From Bacteroidota bacterium (lineage in GTDB: Bacteria > Bacteroidota > Bacteroidia > Chitinophagales > Chitinophagaceae), in NCBI GenBank assembly GCA_023437225.1, contig JAEZGS010000011.1:248001-312000 (forward strand): a stretch of DNA of 64,000 nt, given 5' to 3'. The notes beneath the pieces were generated by a model that saw only the letters and a list, made by a program, of their open reading frames with translations, ran no database searches and was not told where the DNA came from. Shown piece after piece: positions 16,298-25,603 of the stretch (position 1 is the first letter of the stretch; each line of letters opens with the position of its first letter). A program made the position numbers and the translations under genes.

Positions 16298-16431
16298 TCA
16301 ACAGCAACTGTAGATCTGGGCACGTAAAATTAGTACAAATTCGTATGTCTGCAAGCTTCTCAGGACTGGGGCAGCATAATTATTTTTATGAATCTCTGTG
16401 TTTAAATACTTTAGTCAACAAATAGCAGCGA

Positions 16432-17790
16432 ATGAAAGTTCATTTTATAGCGATAGGAGGCAGCGTGATGCACCAGTTGGCAATTGCGCTGAAAAGGAAA
16501 GGGTATATTGTTACAGGTTCGGACGATGAGATCTTTGAACCGGCCCGGACAAACCTTGAACAACATGGGCTGCTACCGGCTGAAACAGGCTGGTTCCCCG
16601 AAAAGATTTCGCGTGACCTGGATGCAGTTATACTGGGGATGCACGCCAGGGAAGATAACCCCGAATTGCAAAAGGCAAGGCAATTTGGTCTGAACATTTA
16701 TTCATTTCCCGAGTACATCTTCCAGGAAAGTACGGGAAAGCGCAGGGTTATTGTTGGGGGAAGTCATGGCAAAACAACCACCACTGCCATGATCATGCAT
16801 GTGCTTCGTCACTGCGAACGTAGGTTTGACTACCTCGTTGGTGCGAGGCTGGAAGGATTTGAACAATCGGTGGAGATATCCGATGCGCCGGTGATCGTCT
16901 GTGAGGGCGATGAGTATCCTGCAAGCACTTTGGAAAAAAGACCCAAATTTCATTTTTTGTATCCGCATATTGCCGTTCTTACAGGCATCGCATGGGATCA
17001 CATAAATGTCTTTCCAACATTGGACAACTACCTTGAGCAGTTTTCGATATTCATTCAGAAAATAGAACCGGGTGGCGTTTTAATATATAATGAAACGGAT
17101 GACGATTTGAACCGGCTTTTAGAAATGAATCAACGCGATGACATCCGGTACATTCCTTATGGCATCCCACAACATAAGATCAACAACGGACAAACAGCAA
17201 TACAGATCGGAAACAAATATCAGGCGCTGCAGGTATTCGGTACTCACAACCTTCTGAATCTAAATGCTGCTTATCATGTGTGCATCGAATTAGGAATCAG
17301 TTCCGAGGGTTTCGCGAAAGCCATCGAAGGATTCAAAGGTGCATCAAGACGATTGGAACTTCTTTCCGCAAACGGTACATCAAATGTGTTTCGCGATTTT
17401 GCGCACGCGCCTTCCAAGCTGCGGGCAACAACACAGGCCGTAAAGGCTCAATTCCCCGATCGCAAACTAATTGCGGTTTTTGAATTGCATACATACAGCA
17501 GCCTCAACGAAAATTTTCTTTCTGAATACCGCGATGCCCTCAATGATGCTGATGAAGCAGTGGTTTATTTCTCTACCCACGCATTAGAGATCAAACGACT
17601 TCCCATGCTCGATGTCAGTAAAATAAAAGAAGGCTTTGGAAACGATGAACTTCATGTATTCAATGACCGTGAGCAATTGTTGGAATGGCTTCGTCAACGT
17701 GAGCTACAAAATGCAAACCTGTTACTCATGAGCTCGGGAAATTATGACGGCATAGATGTGGTTGAACTGGCCAGTGAACTGGTGAAATAA
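16432..17790 (+). CDS. mpl: UDP-N-acetylmuramate:L-alanyl-gamma-D-glutamyl-meso-DAP ligase
   Basis: A 452-residue Mur-ligase-family protein. It opens with FIAIGGSVMHQLA, the UDP-binding loop typical of Mpl, and has the ATP P-loop GGSHGKTTTTAM at 109-120. Further Mur motifs are DEYPAST, TGIAWDHINVF and FRDFAHAPSKL. Mpl reattaches recycled murein tripeptide to UDP-MurNAc in the cytoplasm, an entry point of peptidoglycan recycling. Length is normal for the family. It begins at a clear ATG after a 190-base gap from the minus-strand small lipoprotein and is followed by a promoter for the next gene, so it is probably monocistronic. Confidence 0.93.
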   Translation: MKVHFIAIGGSVMHQLAIALKRKGYIVTGSDDEIFEPARTNLEQHGLLPAETGWFPEKISRDLDAVILGMHAREDNPELQKARQFGLNIYSFPEYIFQESTGKRRVIVGGSHGKTTTTAMIMHVLRHCERRFDYLVGARLEGFEQSVEISDAPVIVCEGDEYPASTLEKRPKFHFLYPHIAVLTGIAWDHINVFPTLDNYLEQFSIFIQKIEPGGVLIYNETDDDLNRLLEMNQRDDIRYIPYGIPQHKINNGQTAIQIGNKYQALQVFGTHNLLNLNAAYHVCIELGISSEGFAKAIEGFKGASRRLELLSANGTSNVFRDFAHAPSKLRATTQAVKAQFPDRKLIAVFELHTYSSLNENFLSEYRDALNDADEAVVYFSTHALEIKRLPMLDVSKIKEGFGNDELHVFNDREQLLEWLRQRELQNANLLLMSSGNYDGIDVVELASELVK

Positions 17791-17791
17791 C

Positions 17792-17824
17792 TTTGTCTCA
17801 ATACCCGGCTGAACTGTACCTTTG
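17792..17824 (+). promoter_or_regulatory. Bacteroidota-type promoter for the exonuclease gene
   Basis: TTTG at 17792-17795 and TACCTTTG at 17817-17824 with a 21-base spacer match the -33/-7 consensus (TTTG and TAnnTTTG). Predicted transcription start is near 17831, 32 bases before the ATG at 17863. Confidence 0.6.
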
Positions 17825-17862
17825 ACCGGTACTTTATTCAAAGCACCCTAATAATTTCTTTC

Positions 17863-18636
17863 ATGTTACAACTTTCGCGGCCATTGGCTGTTATTGATCT
17901 TGAGACTACAGGAATAAACCTAAGTACTGACAGGATCGTGGAGATTGCCATCGTGAAAGTAATGCCGGATGGTGAAAGAAAGCAGAAACGCAGATTACTG
18001 AACCCCGAAATGCCTATACCCCAGGGAGCAACGGATGTTCATGGCATCAGTAACGAAATGGTCAAAGATGCACCAACCTTTAAGCAGGTGGCAAATGAGA
18101 TCAAGCAATATCTTGACAATTGTGACCTGTGTGGTTATAATTCAAACAGGTTTGATATACCGATGCTGACCGAAGAGTTTTTAAGGGCAGGATTAAATTT
18201 TGATTTTAAAGATCGCAAGCTGGTGGACGTTCAAAAAGTGTTTCATATGATGGAGCAGCGTACATTATCGGCTGCATATAAATTCTATTGCGATAAGATT
18301 CTTGAGAACGCACATAGCGCTGAGGCGGATGCGATTGCTACCTATGAGGTCCTCGAAGCGCAGGTAATTCGCTACCCTCAATTGGGAAATACCGTTGACA
18401 GTATTCTTAAGTGTGTAGGTGACGACCTGGTTGTAGACTTTGCAAGGAGAATGATTTTTACCAACGGGGTGGAAACTTTCAACTTTGGTAAGTTTAAGGG
18501 AAGGCCTGTTGCAGAAGTCCTGAAAGCAGAACCTCAGTATTACGACTGGATGATGAAAGGCGATTTTCCTTTGCATACCAAACAGAAATTAACAGAGATA
18601 TTTACACGGACAATTCTTAATAAATCCGAACAATAA
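17863..18636 (+). CDS. DnaQ-like 3'-5' exonuclease (DEDDh)
   Basis: A 257-residue protein whose N-terminal 170 residues form an RNase T/DnaQ-type exonuclease: VIDLETTG supplies Asp12 and Glu14, NSNRFDIP supplies Asp98, and HSAEADA supplies His151 and Asp156, giving an intact DEDDh set. The C-terminal 60 residues (NFGKFKGRPVAEVLKAEP, then YYDWM) resemble the DUF3820 module fused to exonuclease-X-like proteins. It could be a proofreading epsilon-like subunit or a repair exonuclease; the lone-standing C-terminal module favours the second. It has its own promoter just upstream. Confidence 0.88.
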   Translation: MLQLSRPLAVIDLETTGINLSTDRIVEIAIVKVMPDGERKQKRRLLNPEMPIPQGATDVHGISNEMVKDAPTFKQVANEIKQYLDNCDLCGYNSNRFDIPMLTEEFLRAGLNFDFKDRKLVDVQKVFHMMEQRTLSAAYKFYCDKILENAHSAEADAIATYEVLEAQVIRYPQLGNTVDSILKCVGDDLVVDFARRMIFTNGVETFNFGKFKGRPVAEVLKAEPQYYDWMMKGDFPLHTKQKLTEIFTRTILNKSEQ

Positions 18637-18676
18637 TAACTTCAGGTGAAATAGCGCGGGAGTGCGTTTATCACAT

Positions 18677-19480
18677 ATGATCATTAGCGACAAATTGGAA
18701 AAGCTAGTTATAATACCTACATACAACGAGAAGGAGAACATCTCTAATATCATCAAAGCGATCTTTGGATTGCATGAACAGTTTCATATCCTGGTGATTG
18801 ACGACAGTTCTCCTGATCAAACTGCCACCATTGTAAGGCAGTTGCAAGCGGAATATCCTAATTCATTATACCTGGAAGAAAGAAAAGGTAAACTGGGTCT
18901 TGGAACTGCATACATCTACGGTTTCAAATGGGCCGTTCAAAGAGGGTACAGGTTCATCTTTGAAATGGATGCCGATTTTAGTCATAATCCTAAAGACCTG
19001 AATCGCCTTTATGCCGCGTGCAAGACCGGAGGCGCAGACGTTGCCATTGGTTCACGCTATGTAAGAGGTGGCGGCACCGTAAACTGGCCGCGCAACCGGG
19101 TTTTGCTTTCGAAGGGAGGATCATTGTACACCCGCCTCATCACATGGATACCGGTGAACGACACGACTGCCGGTTTTATGTGTTATAAAAAGGAAGTCCT
19201 TGAAGCCATCAACCTTGACGAGATCCGTTTCCTGGGATATGCCTTTCAGATCGAGATGAAATTTGCCGCCTGGAAACTTGGATTTAAGATCAGGGAAGTG
19301 CCGATTGTTTTTGAGGATCGCAAGCTTGGAATTTCCAAAATGCATAAAGGAATAATTAAAGAAGGAGTGCTGGGGGTTTTGAAATTACGCTGGTACAGCC
19401 TGTTCAAAGATTACAGGAATCGGGTAAAGAATTCTGCATCGGCTTATGTATCAAAAGAGATCACTGCCGACTCAAAATAA
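18677..19480 (+). CDS. Polyprenol-phosphate mannose synthase-like GT2
   Basis: A 267-residue family-2 glycosyltransferase. VIIPTYNEKENI, VIDDSSPDQT, MDADFSHNP (the DxD nucleotide-metal motif) and the later GFMCYKKE and GYAFQIEMKF match the DPM1-type subfamily, which makes polyprenyl-phosphate mannose or a related sugar from GDP- or UDP-sugar. Unlike ArnC/GtrB-type members it lacks C-terminal membrane helices. The product would feed GT-C enzymes outside the inner membrane; the polytopic protein at 8367 is one possible user. ATG 18677 is chosen over GTG 18662. The stop directly precedes the EamA gene. Confidence 0.9.
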   Translation: MIISDKLEKLVIIPTYNEKENISNIIKAIFGLHEQFHILVIDDSSPDQTATIVRQLQAEYPNSLYLEERKGKLGLGTAYIYGFKWAVQRGYRFIFEMDADFSHNPKDLNRLYAACKTGGADVAIGSRYVRGGGTVNWPRNRVLLSKGGSLYTRLITWIPVNDTTAGFMCYKKEVLEAINLDEIRFLGYAFQIEMKFAAWKLGFKIREVPIVFEDRKLGISKMHKGIIKEGVLGVLKLRWYSLFKDYRNRVKNSASAYVSKEITADSK

Positions 19481-20386
19481 TTGTTTTTGAAGACAGCGTT
19501 TATCCAGTTGCACATAGCTATTTTTTTGGCCGGACTTACTGCCATACTTGGCCGTCTGATCGACCTAAACGAAGGAATGCTTGTATGGTACCGTATGTTG
19601 TTCACATGCATTGTTCTTTGGCTTATGCATTATTTCGCTAAGGATAAAGCCACGGTCTCTGCAGACCAGCGCATCAGGATATATGCAGTGGGAGCGATTG
19701 TAGCTTTGCATTGGGTGACCTTTTACGGCAGCATCAAATACGCTAATGTTTCAATTGCATTGATTTGTTTTTCTTCGATCGGTTTTTTTACCGCATTAAT
19801 GGAACCGTTATTAACCCGGCGCCGCATTCATGCTACAGAGCTTCTGTTGGGATTGCTGACTGTTGCCGGCATTGCAATAATCTTTCATTTCGATGCGCAG
19901 TATAAAACTGGCATCATCATCGGACTGATCTCCGCAGTGCTTGCAAGTTTGTTTCCTATAATGAACCGAAAGCTGCTGCAACAAAACGATGCATCAACCA
20001 TTACAAGAGAAGAGATGACAGGCGGCTTCCTGGCACTGACGGTTCTCTTACCATTTTATTTATGGTTATTCCCTGCAGGTAACTATGCAGCAAGCGTGCA
20101 AGACATAGGGTGGTTACTTGTGTTGAGCCTGTTGTGTACAGTATTGGCGTTTAATTTATCCATGCGCGCATTACGCCATATTTCAGCGTTTACTGTAAAT
20201 CTTTCTTTTAACCTGGAGCCGGTTTATGGTATTATTCTGGCCTTTTTAATTTTCAGGGAAGACAAATTTCTCTCTGGTAGTTTCTATATTGGATTTGCAT
20301 TGATCGTATTGTCGGTACTCCTGCAGACCTTACTCGTTCTGCATAAACGGAGGTACGCAACATCGAAGCCAGTAACTCAAACATGA
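19481..20386 (+). CDS. EamA/DMT-family transporter
   Basis: A 301-residue integral membrane protein with ten predicted helices arranged as two five-helix repeats, the usual DMT/RhaT-like layout; the second repeat includes LSFNLEPVYGIILAFLIF, a typical EamA signature. It probably exports a small metabolite or amino acid across the inner membrane. Substrate unknown. There is no ATG near the beginning: TTG 19481 (directly after the previous stop) or TTG 19487 must serve as start, which implies translational coupling with the mannose-synthase-like gene. Confidence 0.87.
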   Translation: MFLKTAFIQLHIAIFLAGLTAILGRLIDLNEGMLVWYRMLFTCIVLWLMHYFAKDKATVSADQRIRIYAVGAIVALHWVTFYGSIKYANVSIALICFSSIGFFTALMEPLLTRRRIHATELLLGLLTVAGIAIIFHFDAQYKTGIIIGLISAVLASLFPIMNRKLLQQNDASTITREEMTGGFLALTVLLPFYLWLFPAGNYAASVQDIGWLLVLSLLCTVLAFNLSMRALRHISAFTVNLSFNLEPVYGIILAFLIFREDKFLSGSFYIGFALIVLSVLLQTLLVLHKRRYATSKPVTQT

Positions 20387-20402
20387 ATACAATCTAACAA
20401 TT

Positions 20403-21038
20403 ATGAAAAAGTTCTTTTTATTTTCAGCTTTACTGTTTGCCGCCACGGTTTCATGGGCACAGGTTTCTTTCGGTGTGAGGGCCGGATTAAACCTTCCAAA
20501 CCAGGTAATGAAAATTTCTATTGAGGAGCTAAGCATTAGCAGGACTGGTGACCGCATCGCATCCTTTCACATTGGCGGTTATGCGGATGTGGCATTGAGC
20601 GATAAATTTTCATTAAGACCCGAATTACTCCTTTCGGGTAAAGGAACAAAATTCAAAGCGGGCGATGATGATCTGGGGCCGGAGACAGAAGCAGTATTCC
20701 GTCCTTATTACCTGGAAGTACCGGTATCGCTTGTATTTACAACACCGTTAAATGATAACATCAGCGGATATCTGGGTGCGGGACCATATATCGCTTACGG
20801 ATTGTTTGGCAAAGGGAAGTCGGGAGATGAATCTGTTGACCTGTTTGATGATGAAGGTTATAAAAGATTCGATGCCGGCATCCATTTGCAAACAGGTATA
20901 AAACTGCAGTCCGGCTTTACCGCGGGCTTCGCATTTGTCCCTGGGTTTACCAACACCGCAAACTCAGAAGAGGATGATGAATTTTCCCTGTCGATGAAGA
21001 ACAATGTTCTGATGTTCTCGATTGGTTTCCAGTTTTAA
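20403..21038 (+). CDS. PorT-family outer-membrane beta-barrel protein
   Basis: A 211-residue protein with signal peptide (KKFFLFSALLFAATVSWA, cleavage before QVSFG), then alternating beta-strand segments such as FGVRAGLN, FSLRPELLLSG, YYLEVPVSLVF, GYLGAGPYIAYG and an aromatic C-terminus (MFSIGFQF). This is the pattern of the eight-strand PorT/OmpA-like barrels very common in Bacteroidota. No specific role can be assigned. It starts 16 bases after the EamA stop and converges with the next gene four bases from its stop. Confidence 0.87.
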   Translation: MKKFFLFSALLFAATVSWAQVSFGVRAGLNLPNQVMKISIEELSISRTGDRIASFHIGGYADVALSDKFSLRPELLLSGKGTKFKAGDDDLGPETEAVFRPYYLEVPVSLVFTTPLNDNISGYLGAGPYIAYGLFGKGKSGDESVDLFDDEGYKRFDAGIHLQTGIKLQSGFTAGFAFVPGFTNTANSEEDDEFSLSMKNNVLMFSIGFQF

Positions 21039-21042
21039 AACT

Positions 21043-21762
21043 TTATGCTGCCTTCTGCGAAATGTACCTGACAAGTGTACGTTTCGCAATAGGCAGTAAT
21101 GTTTCATCCACGGGATAGCTTAGATCGGTTTCAATGGAAAACACTGCGGGATTAGGAAGATCCCTGCGGGATCGTATCAGTTCCGTTTTTATTGATGAAT
21201 AAGTGTTGATAATACTCCGAGCCCAGATATCTACAAATTCCGTTTTCATTGAACGATATTGAGCATCATGTTTCGAAAATATGCTTAGTCTGTATTGATA
21301 AACTCGGGTGTTTCGGTAGCTGCCTTCACTTAAAAAGAAGTAACCTTCATTTGTTTCAATCGGAACAATGCCTACAGGTGCGATCGTTAGCTTTTCCTCA
21401 ACAAGTTCATAGATCTCTGTACCATTTGTGATGGTGTCTTTGATCCTCGCTTCTGAATAATGAATGATCTCTTCAAGCTCCTGCATCAGTTCATCGTCAC
21501 CAATCATTTGCTCATACAACACCTGTAACTTCTCCATCTGCAAGCCGGTTAACTTTTTAGGAAACTGCTCCTGCAAATATTTCTTGTTCTCTTTAAAGGC
21601 GATGAGATTGTTATAGTGAAAGATAACGTCGGCTAATTGAGGATATAATTTATTCTGGTTGAAATATTTGTTCACCTCCTGCAAATATGCAAGCAGGGTA
21701 TATTTCTTCAGTTCAAAATCTATGAAGCCGTCGGCGAACCAGGTTTCGGATAGTGTCTTCAT
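21043..21762 (-). CDS. Conserved-looking cytoplasmic protein of unknown function
   Basis: A 239-residue soluble protein without signal peptide or membrane segments. The N-terminal half is helical and rich in Lys, Glu and Leu (for example YLQEVNKYFNQNKLYPQLADVIFHYNNL); the middle holds EEKLTIAPVGIVPIETNEGYFFL and RVYQYRLSIF, likely a beta-sheet region; the end includes NPAVFSIETDLSYPVDETLLPIAKR. I do not recognise a named family. It lies downstream of the E2 acyltransferase gene on the same strand, separated by 109 bases with a weak hairpin, so it may be read with it. Confidence 0.8.
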   Translation of the reverse strand: MKTLSETWFADGFIDFELKKYTLLAYLQEVNKYFNQNKLYPQLADVIFHYNNLIAFKENKKYLQEQFPKKLTGLQMEKLQVLYEQMIGDDELMQELEEIIHYSEARIKDTITNGTEIYELVEEKLTIAPVGIVPIETNEGYFFLSEGSYRNTRVYQYRLSIFSKHDAQYRSMKTEFVDIWARSIINTYSSIKTELIRSRRDLPNPAVFSIETDLSYPVDETLLPIAKRTLVRYISQKAA

Positions 21763-21826
21763 AAAAAGAATTTACGAATTAATACGGAAACAACTGCAAT
21801 TGTTGTTCCCGCACACTACCTGAAAC

Positions 21827-21855
21827 GCAATACTAACCTCATATTATAGTATTGC
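21827..21855. repeat. Inverted repeat between E2 gene and hypothetical gene
   Basis: GCAATACT (21827-21834) and AGTATTGC (21848-21855) form an 8-base stem with a 13-base AT-rich loop, 17 bases after the E2 stop. No T run follows on the minus strand, so this is more likely an mRNA-processing or weak attenuating hairpin than an efficient terminator. Confidence 0.4.
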
Positions 21856-21871
21856 TATCGTCCCAGATCCT

Positions 21872-23299
21872 TTAAAAATCACGGTTTACATCGAAGTTTT
21901 CCAGCTCTTTTGCTACTGCATTAAGGAAGGTGGCACCCAAAGCACCATCGATCACTCTATGGTCATAGGACATTGAGATGAACATCATATGTCGAATAGC
22001 GATCGAATCGCCCTGTTCAGTTTCAATAACAACCGGCTTTTTCTTTATCGCTCCCACGGCAAGTATGGCAACCTGAGGCTGATTGATAATCGGAGTTCCC
22101 ATGATGCTTCCGAAAGATCCCACATTGGTCATTGTAAAAGTGCCTCCCGCAGTATCATCGGGTTTGAGCTTGTTATTCCGCGCTGCATTGGCAAGTCCAT
22201 TTACCTGCCTGGTCAGGCCCACAAGGTTTAATTGATCTGCATTGCGAATGACCGGCACGATAAGATTGCCTGTTGGCAGGGCAGTGGCCATCCCGATATT
22301 GATATCTTTTTTGATGATGACACGATCTCCATCAACCGAACTATTCAACCACGGATATTTCTTGATGCACTTCACAATTGCTTCGATAAAGAGCGGAGTA
22401 AAAGTGATCTTTTCGTTCTCTCTTTTTTCAAATTCTTTTTTCACCTTATTACGCCATAGTACCATATTAGTGACGTCTGCCTCGGAGAAACTGGTCACAT
22501 GAGCACTGATGCGCTTACTGTCTACCATATGCTTTGCGATCATGCGTCGCATGCGGTCCATCTCAACGATCTCTACATTATTTCCATAGTTAGCAGGAGT
22601 GGGAGCTTCTTCTTTTTGTTCCCTGTAGATGTTGACTTCATTGCGCTGAGGCTGCGGTTGTTGCTGCGTTTGCGGAGCCTGGGGCTTCACTTCCTGCGCG
22701 TATTGCGGTGCATCCTGCTGTCCTGCAGATTTTCTGTCGGCAACATACTGAAGGATATCGCGCTTTGTTACCCGGCCATCATTGCCAGTACCAGGAATCG
22801 CTTCCAATTCGCTCATGCTAACGCCTTCGCTGGCAGCAATATTCAAAACCAATGGTGAATAAAACCGGTTCCCAGTGGATGCAGGTTTAAAATTGTGGAC
22901 GGCATCCTGTGTGACTGCCTGAGCGGATGCAGGGACAGGATTGGGAGTATGCATTTTATAATTTGCATCCTGACCTCCAAGATCGGTTGCCGCAGGAGCG
23001 GACTGTTGTTGTGCAGGTTGTGGAGCTGGCGCTTGATGTGGCTGAGATGGTTGCTCTGCACCCGTATTGATGCGGGCAATCACCGAACCGATGGGTACCA
23101 CATCATTTACATTGAACAGGATCTCTGCAATAGTTCCCTCCGCCGTGGATGGCACTTCGCTGTCTACTTTGTCTGTTGCGATCTCTAACACGGTCTCATC
23201 CATTTTTATCGCATCACCAGGTTGCTTATGCCATTTGAGAATGGTTGCTTCCATGATGCTCTCTCCAAGTTTGGGCATTACCAAATCAACAACAGCCAT
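21872..23299 (-). CDS. Dihydrolipoamide acyltransferase, E2 of a 2-oxo acid dehydrogenase
   Basis: A 475-residue E2 protein with the standard order: one lipoyl domain (1-80, lipoyl Lys44 in EIATDKVDSE), a long Ala/Pro/Gln-rich linker, a peripheral-subunit-binding domain (around 145-185, SPLVLNIAASEGVSMSELE and GRVTKRDILQY), a second Gln-rich linker, and the catalytic acyltransferase domain with His447 and Asp451 in SYDHRVIDG. It transfers acyl groups from E1 to CoA. Which complex (pyruvate, 2-oxoglutarate or branched-chain) cannot be decided from motifs. No E1 gene is nearby; an E3 is encoded at 37233. A good promoter precedes it. Confidence 0.93.
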   Translation of the reverse strand: MAVVDLVMPKLGESIMEATILKWHKQPGDAIKMDETVLEIATDKVDSEVPSTAEGTIAEILFNVNDVVPIGSVIARINTGAEQPSQPHQAPAPQPAQQQSAPAATDLGGQDANYKMHTPNPVPASAQAVTQDAVHNFKPASTGNRFYSPLVLNIAASEGVSMSELEAIPGTGNDGRVTKRDILQYVADRKSAGQQDAPQYAQEVKPQAPQTQQQPQPQRNEVNIYREQKEEAPTPANYGNNVEIVEMDRMRRMIAKHMVDSKRISAHVTSFSEADVTNMVLWRNKVKKEFEKRENEKITFTPLFIEAIVKCIKKYPWLNSSVDGDRVIIKKDINIGMATALPTGNLIVPVIRNADQLNLVGLTRQVNGLANAARNNKLKPDDTAGGTFTMTNVGSFGSIMGTPIINQPQVAILAVGAIKKKPVVIETEQGDSIAIRHMMFISMSYDHRVIDGALGATFLNAVAKELENFDVNRDF

Positions 23300-23349
23300 A
23301 GTGTATTATTATTATTTTTTCTTGAATACCGATGTTTGATCGGTCGGCA

Positions 23350-23377
23350 CAAATGTAATGATTTTGATATACTGCAA
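23350..23377 (-). promoter_or_regulatory. Bacteroidota-type promoter for the E2 gene
   Basis: On the minus strand, TTG (23377-23375), a 17-base spacer and TACATTTG (23357-23350) fit the -33/-7 consensus. Transcription would start near 23343, about 44 bases ahead of the E2 ATG. It lies within the 88-base gap between cinA and the E2 gene, so E2 need not depend on cinA transcription. Confidence 0.62.
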
Positions 23378-23387
23378 TGAACAACTG

Positions 23388-24644
23388 TTAGCTTTCTGTT
23401 TCGATGATGAATTTCCTTAGCACATTCAAAGCATTGATGGCAGCCATTTCGATATTACGCTCTCTGTCGAAGCGGAAATTGAATTGCTGAGTTGTCGTTC
23501 TCTGTCGGCTTGCAGCTGCAACCCACACCAGTCCGACTGGTTTCGATTCGGAGCCGCCTGAAGGCCCCATGATTCCTGAAATTGCCAGTGCATAATCCGT
23601 ATGAAGTTCATCCAGTGCTCCATGTGCCATTTGAATAACCGTGTCTTCACTTACTGCACCTGCGCTTTCCAGGGTGTGGGCCTGTACTCGCAGCAAACTT
23701 TGTTTTACATCATTTGAATAACTTATAACGCCGCCCTGGAAAAATGAAGAAGCACCAGCCAACCTGGTAAGTAAGCTCGAGATGTAACCGCCTGTGCAAC
23801 TTTCTGCAGTGGATAGAGTGCGGCCGTGTTGATTCAGCAAGTCGCTGACAACCTGGGGCATGGTTTTGTCTTCATTTGTCACAAGCCACGGTTGAACCAG
23901 CTTTTGTAGTGCATCGAAATGTTGCTGTATCTCTTCACTTCCTGACGATCTTTCAACCCGCGTAAGTCGCAGTCTTACCATGCCATAATTTGGCAGGTAT
24001 GCCAGCTTCAGCGATGGAGGCAATTGATTTTCCCAATGCATTATATGATCGGCAAGAAACGATTCACCGATACCTGCAGTGAGCAATGTGCGATGTTCTA
24101 TGGATGTTTGCTGAAACCGTTGCTGAAGCAATGGGAGCACAGACTGAGTCATCATCCCTTTCATTTCATGCGGCACGCCAGGCATCGAGATAAAAATGAC
24201 ATCATTTTTTTCAAACAACATACCGGGTGCTGTGCCACGCGGATTCTCAATGACTGTACACACATCCGGAACCTCAGCCTGTTTTTCGTTACGTTCTGTA
24301 AAAGGCCTTTTGAAAACGTTCTCAAAGAGATGACGGTTATGTGTCATCACGTTTTCATCAACAATCATCGTCCCACCAAAATAACTACACAAAAAAGGCT
24401 TAGTGATGTCATCTGCTGTTGGACCAAGTCCACCAGTGATCAACACAATGTCTGCCCAGCCGGAAGCGTCATCCAGGGCGTGCCGGATGTCCTCCGCATT
24501 ATCACCAACGGAGATCCTTCGCTTCACCCATACTCCAATGCTGTTCAGCTGTTGCGCGATAAATGCACTATTGGTGTCTATCACCTGGCCTATCAAGAGC
24601 TCGTCGCCTATCGTAATAATGCAAGCGTTTACAGGATGCCCCAT
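23388..24644 (-). CDS. cinA: CinA family nicotinamide-nucleotide amidase
   Basis: A 418-residue two-domain CinA. The N-terminal MoCF-like domain has ACIITIGDELLIGQV, TGGLGPTADDIT and SMPGVPHEMKGMM. The C-terminal PncC domain has TAESCTGGYISSLLT, GGVISYSND and AISGIMGPSGG, containing the conserved serine and lysine-region motifs of nicotinamide-mononucleotide deamidase. Together they clear ADP-ribose and NMN from NAD turnover; the competence link of the name is historical. Length is normal. It is divergent from the thioesterase gene, with 94 bases between the starts. Confidence 0.93.
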   Translation of the reverse strand: MGHPVNACIITIGDELLIGQVIDTNSAFIAQQLNSIGVWVKRRISVGDNAEDIRHALDDASGWADIVLITGGLGPTADDITKPFLCSYFGGTMIVDENVMTHNRHLFENVFKRPFTERNEKQAEVPDVCTVIENPRGTAPGMLFEKNDVIFISMPGVPHEMKGMMTQSVLPLLQQRFQQTSIEHRTLLTAGIGESFLADHIMHWENQLPPSLKLAYLPNYGMVRLRLTRVERSSGSEEIQQHFDALQKLVQPWLVTNEDKTMPQVVSDLLNQHGRTLSTAESCTGGYISSLLTRLAGASSFFQGGVISYSNDVKQSLLRVQAHTLESAGAVSEDTVIQMAHGALDELHTDYALAISGIMGPSGGSESKPVGLVWVAAASRQRTTTQQFNFRFDRERNIEMAAINALNVLRKFIIETES

Positions 24645-24738
24645 GTTTCAATTCTTTGATAACGATGCAAAGTAAAGAATGCGCGTTAAATAATTTTTGT
24701 TTGCAATTGACTGCACTCGATATTTGAAAAAACTTCGT

Positions 24739-25167
24739 ATGTACATCAGTGAAACAAATATCAGGGTTCGCTACGCGGAGACAGATGCCATGGGTGTTGT
24801 TTATTATGGTAACTATGCAAGTTACTTCGAAGTGGCGCGTGTGGAGGCGATCAGGCAGTTGGGAGTTTCTTACAAGGATCTTGAAGATGTGGGTATCATC
24901 ATGCCGGTTGTGGAATTACATTGCCGGTATCTGAGGCCAGCGAAATATGATGATCTGCTCACAGTGCGCACGATTTTAAAAGAATTTCCACGCGAGCATA
25001 GAATTGAATTCTTCCAGGAAGTGTACAATGCGGAAGGTAAACAACTCACCACGGGAAGGGTAGTGTTGTATATATTAAAGGCTGCAACCATGGAAAGAAC
25101 TTCAATTCCTGAAAATCTTTCTCAAAAGCTGCAGCCTTTTTTTATAAAGGAAGATGCTGACCTGTGA
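24739..25167 (+). CDS. Acyl-CoA thioesterase (YbgC/FadM-type hotdog fold)
   Basis: A 142-residue single hotdog-fold protein. VRYAETDAMGVVYYGNYASYFEVARVEA is the hallmark of the YbgC/FadM group: Asp in ETDAMGVVYYGNY is the catalytic residue, and the following helix begins at EVARVE. Such enzymes hydrolyse acyl-CoAs in the cytoplasm. The ATG at 24739 is preferred; an in-frame TTG at 24697 would add 14 residues without homology. The stop lies 7 bases from the convergent DoxX stop. Confidence 0.9.
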   Translation: MYISETNIRVRYAETDAMGVVYYGNYASYFEVARVEAIRQLGVSYKDLEDVGIIMPVVELHCRYLRPAKYDDLLTVRTILKEFPREHRIEFFQEVYNAEGKQLTTGRVVLYILKAATMERTSIPENLSQKLQPFFIKEDADL

Positions 25168-25173
25168 TGTCAT

Positions 25174-25581
25174 TTACTTGCCGACCATACCGTCAATACT
25201 TGCCTTCCCTGGACCGACCAGCAGGATTGTGAAAAATCCGATGACGTACATTGCCGCATGCTCGCCTTCACCAAATACTTCAAGGTTGTGCGCTTTCCAA
25301 ACCGCAACAAACATCGCTACAATAAGAGGTATGCAAACAAGCCTGGAGAATAAACCCACCATTAGGAATATCGAACAAAAGAACTCAGCAAATATTACAA
25401 GCGCAAGTGACACATCGCTTCCAAGTCCGAGAAAATTTATGAATTGATTACTGTATTTGGCAAAGTTTACAAGTTTGTCGTAGCCATGCGGGATCATAAG
25501 GCAGGCAAGTCCTACGCGCAGCACAAGCATTGCTACGTTGAAAGCGCCCGCAGAATAATAGGTTGACGTCAGTTTTTTCAT
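25174..25581 (-). CDS. DoxX family membrane protein
   Basis: A 135-residue protein with four hydrophobic helices. MLVLRVGLACLMIPHGYDKL and FSQFINFLGLG-like regions followed by FAEFFCSIFLMVGLF are typical for DoxX. Members have been tied to redox balance and quinone or thiosulfate chemistry in different bacteria, with no single agreed reaction. The internal ATG at 25581 is used; the longer frame would add 14 residues that overlap a promoter element. It converges with the thioesterase gene. Confidence 0.88.
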   Translation of the reverse strand: MKKLTSTYYSAGAFNVAMLVLRVGLACLMIPHGYDKLVNFAKYSNQFINFLGLGSDVSLALVIFAEFFCSIFLMVGLFSRLVCIPLIVAMFVAVWKAHNLEVFGEGEHAAMYVIGFFTILLVGPGKASIDGMVGK

Positions 25582-25595
25582 AATAGGAATTTTGT

Positions 25596-25603
25596 CAAAA
25601 ATA
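25596..25603 (-). promoter_or_regulatory. -7 element upstream of DoxX gene
   Basis: TATTTTTG on the minus strand (25603-25596) matches TAnnTTTG. No clear TTG partner is seen 17-21 bases upstream. Transcription would start close to 25589, leaving a leader of about 8 bases, which supports the ATG at 25581. Confidence 0.4.
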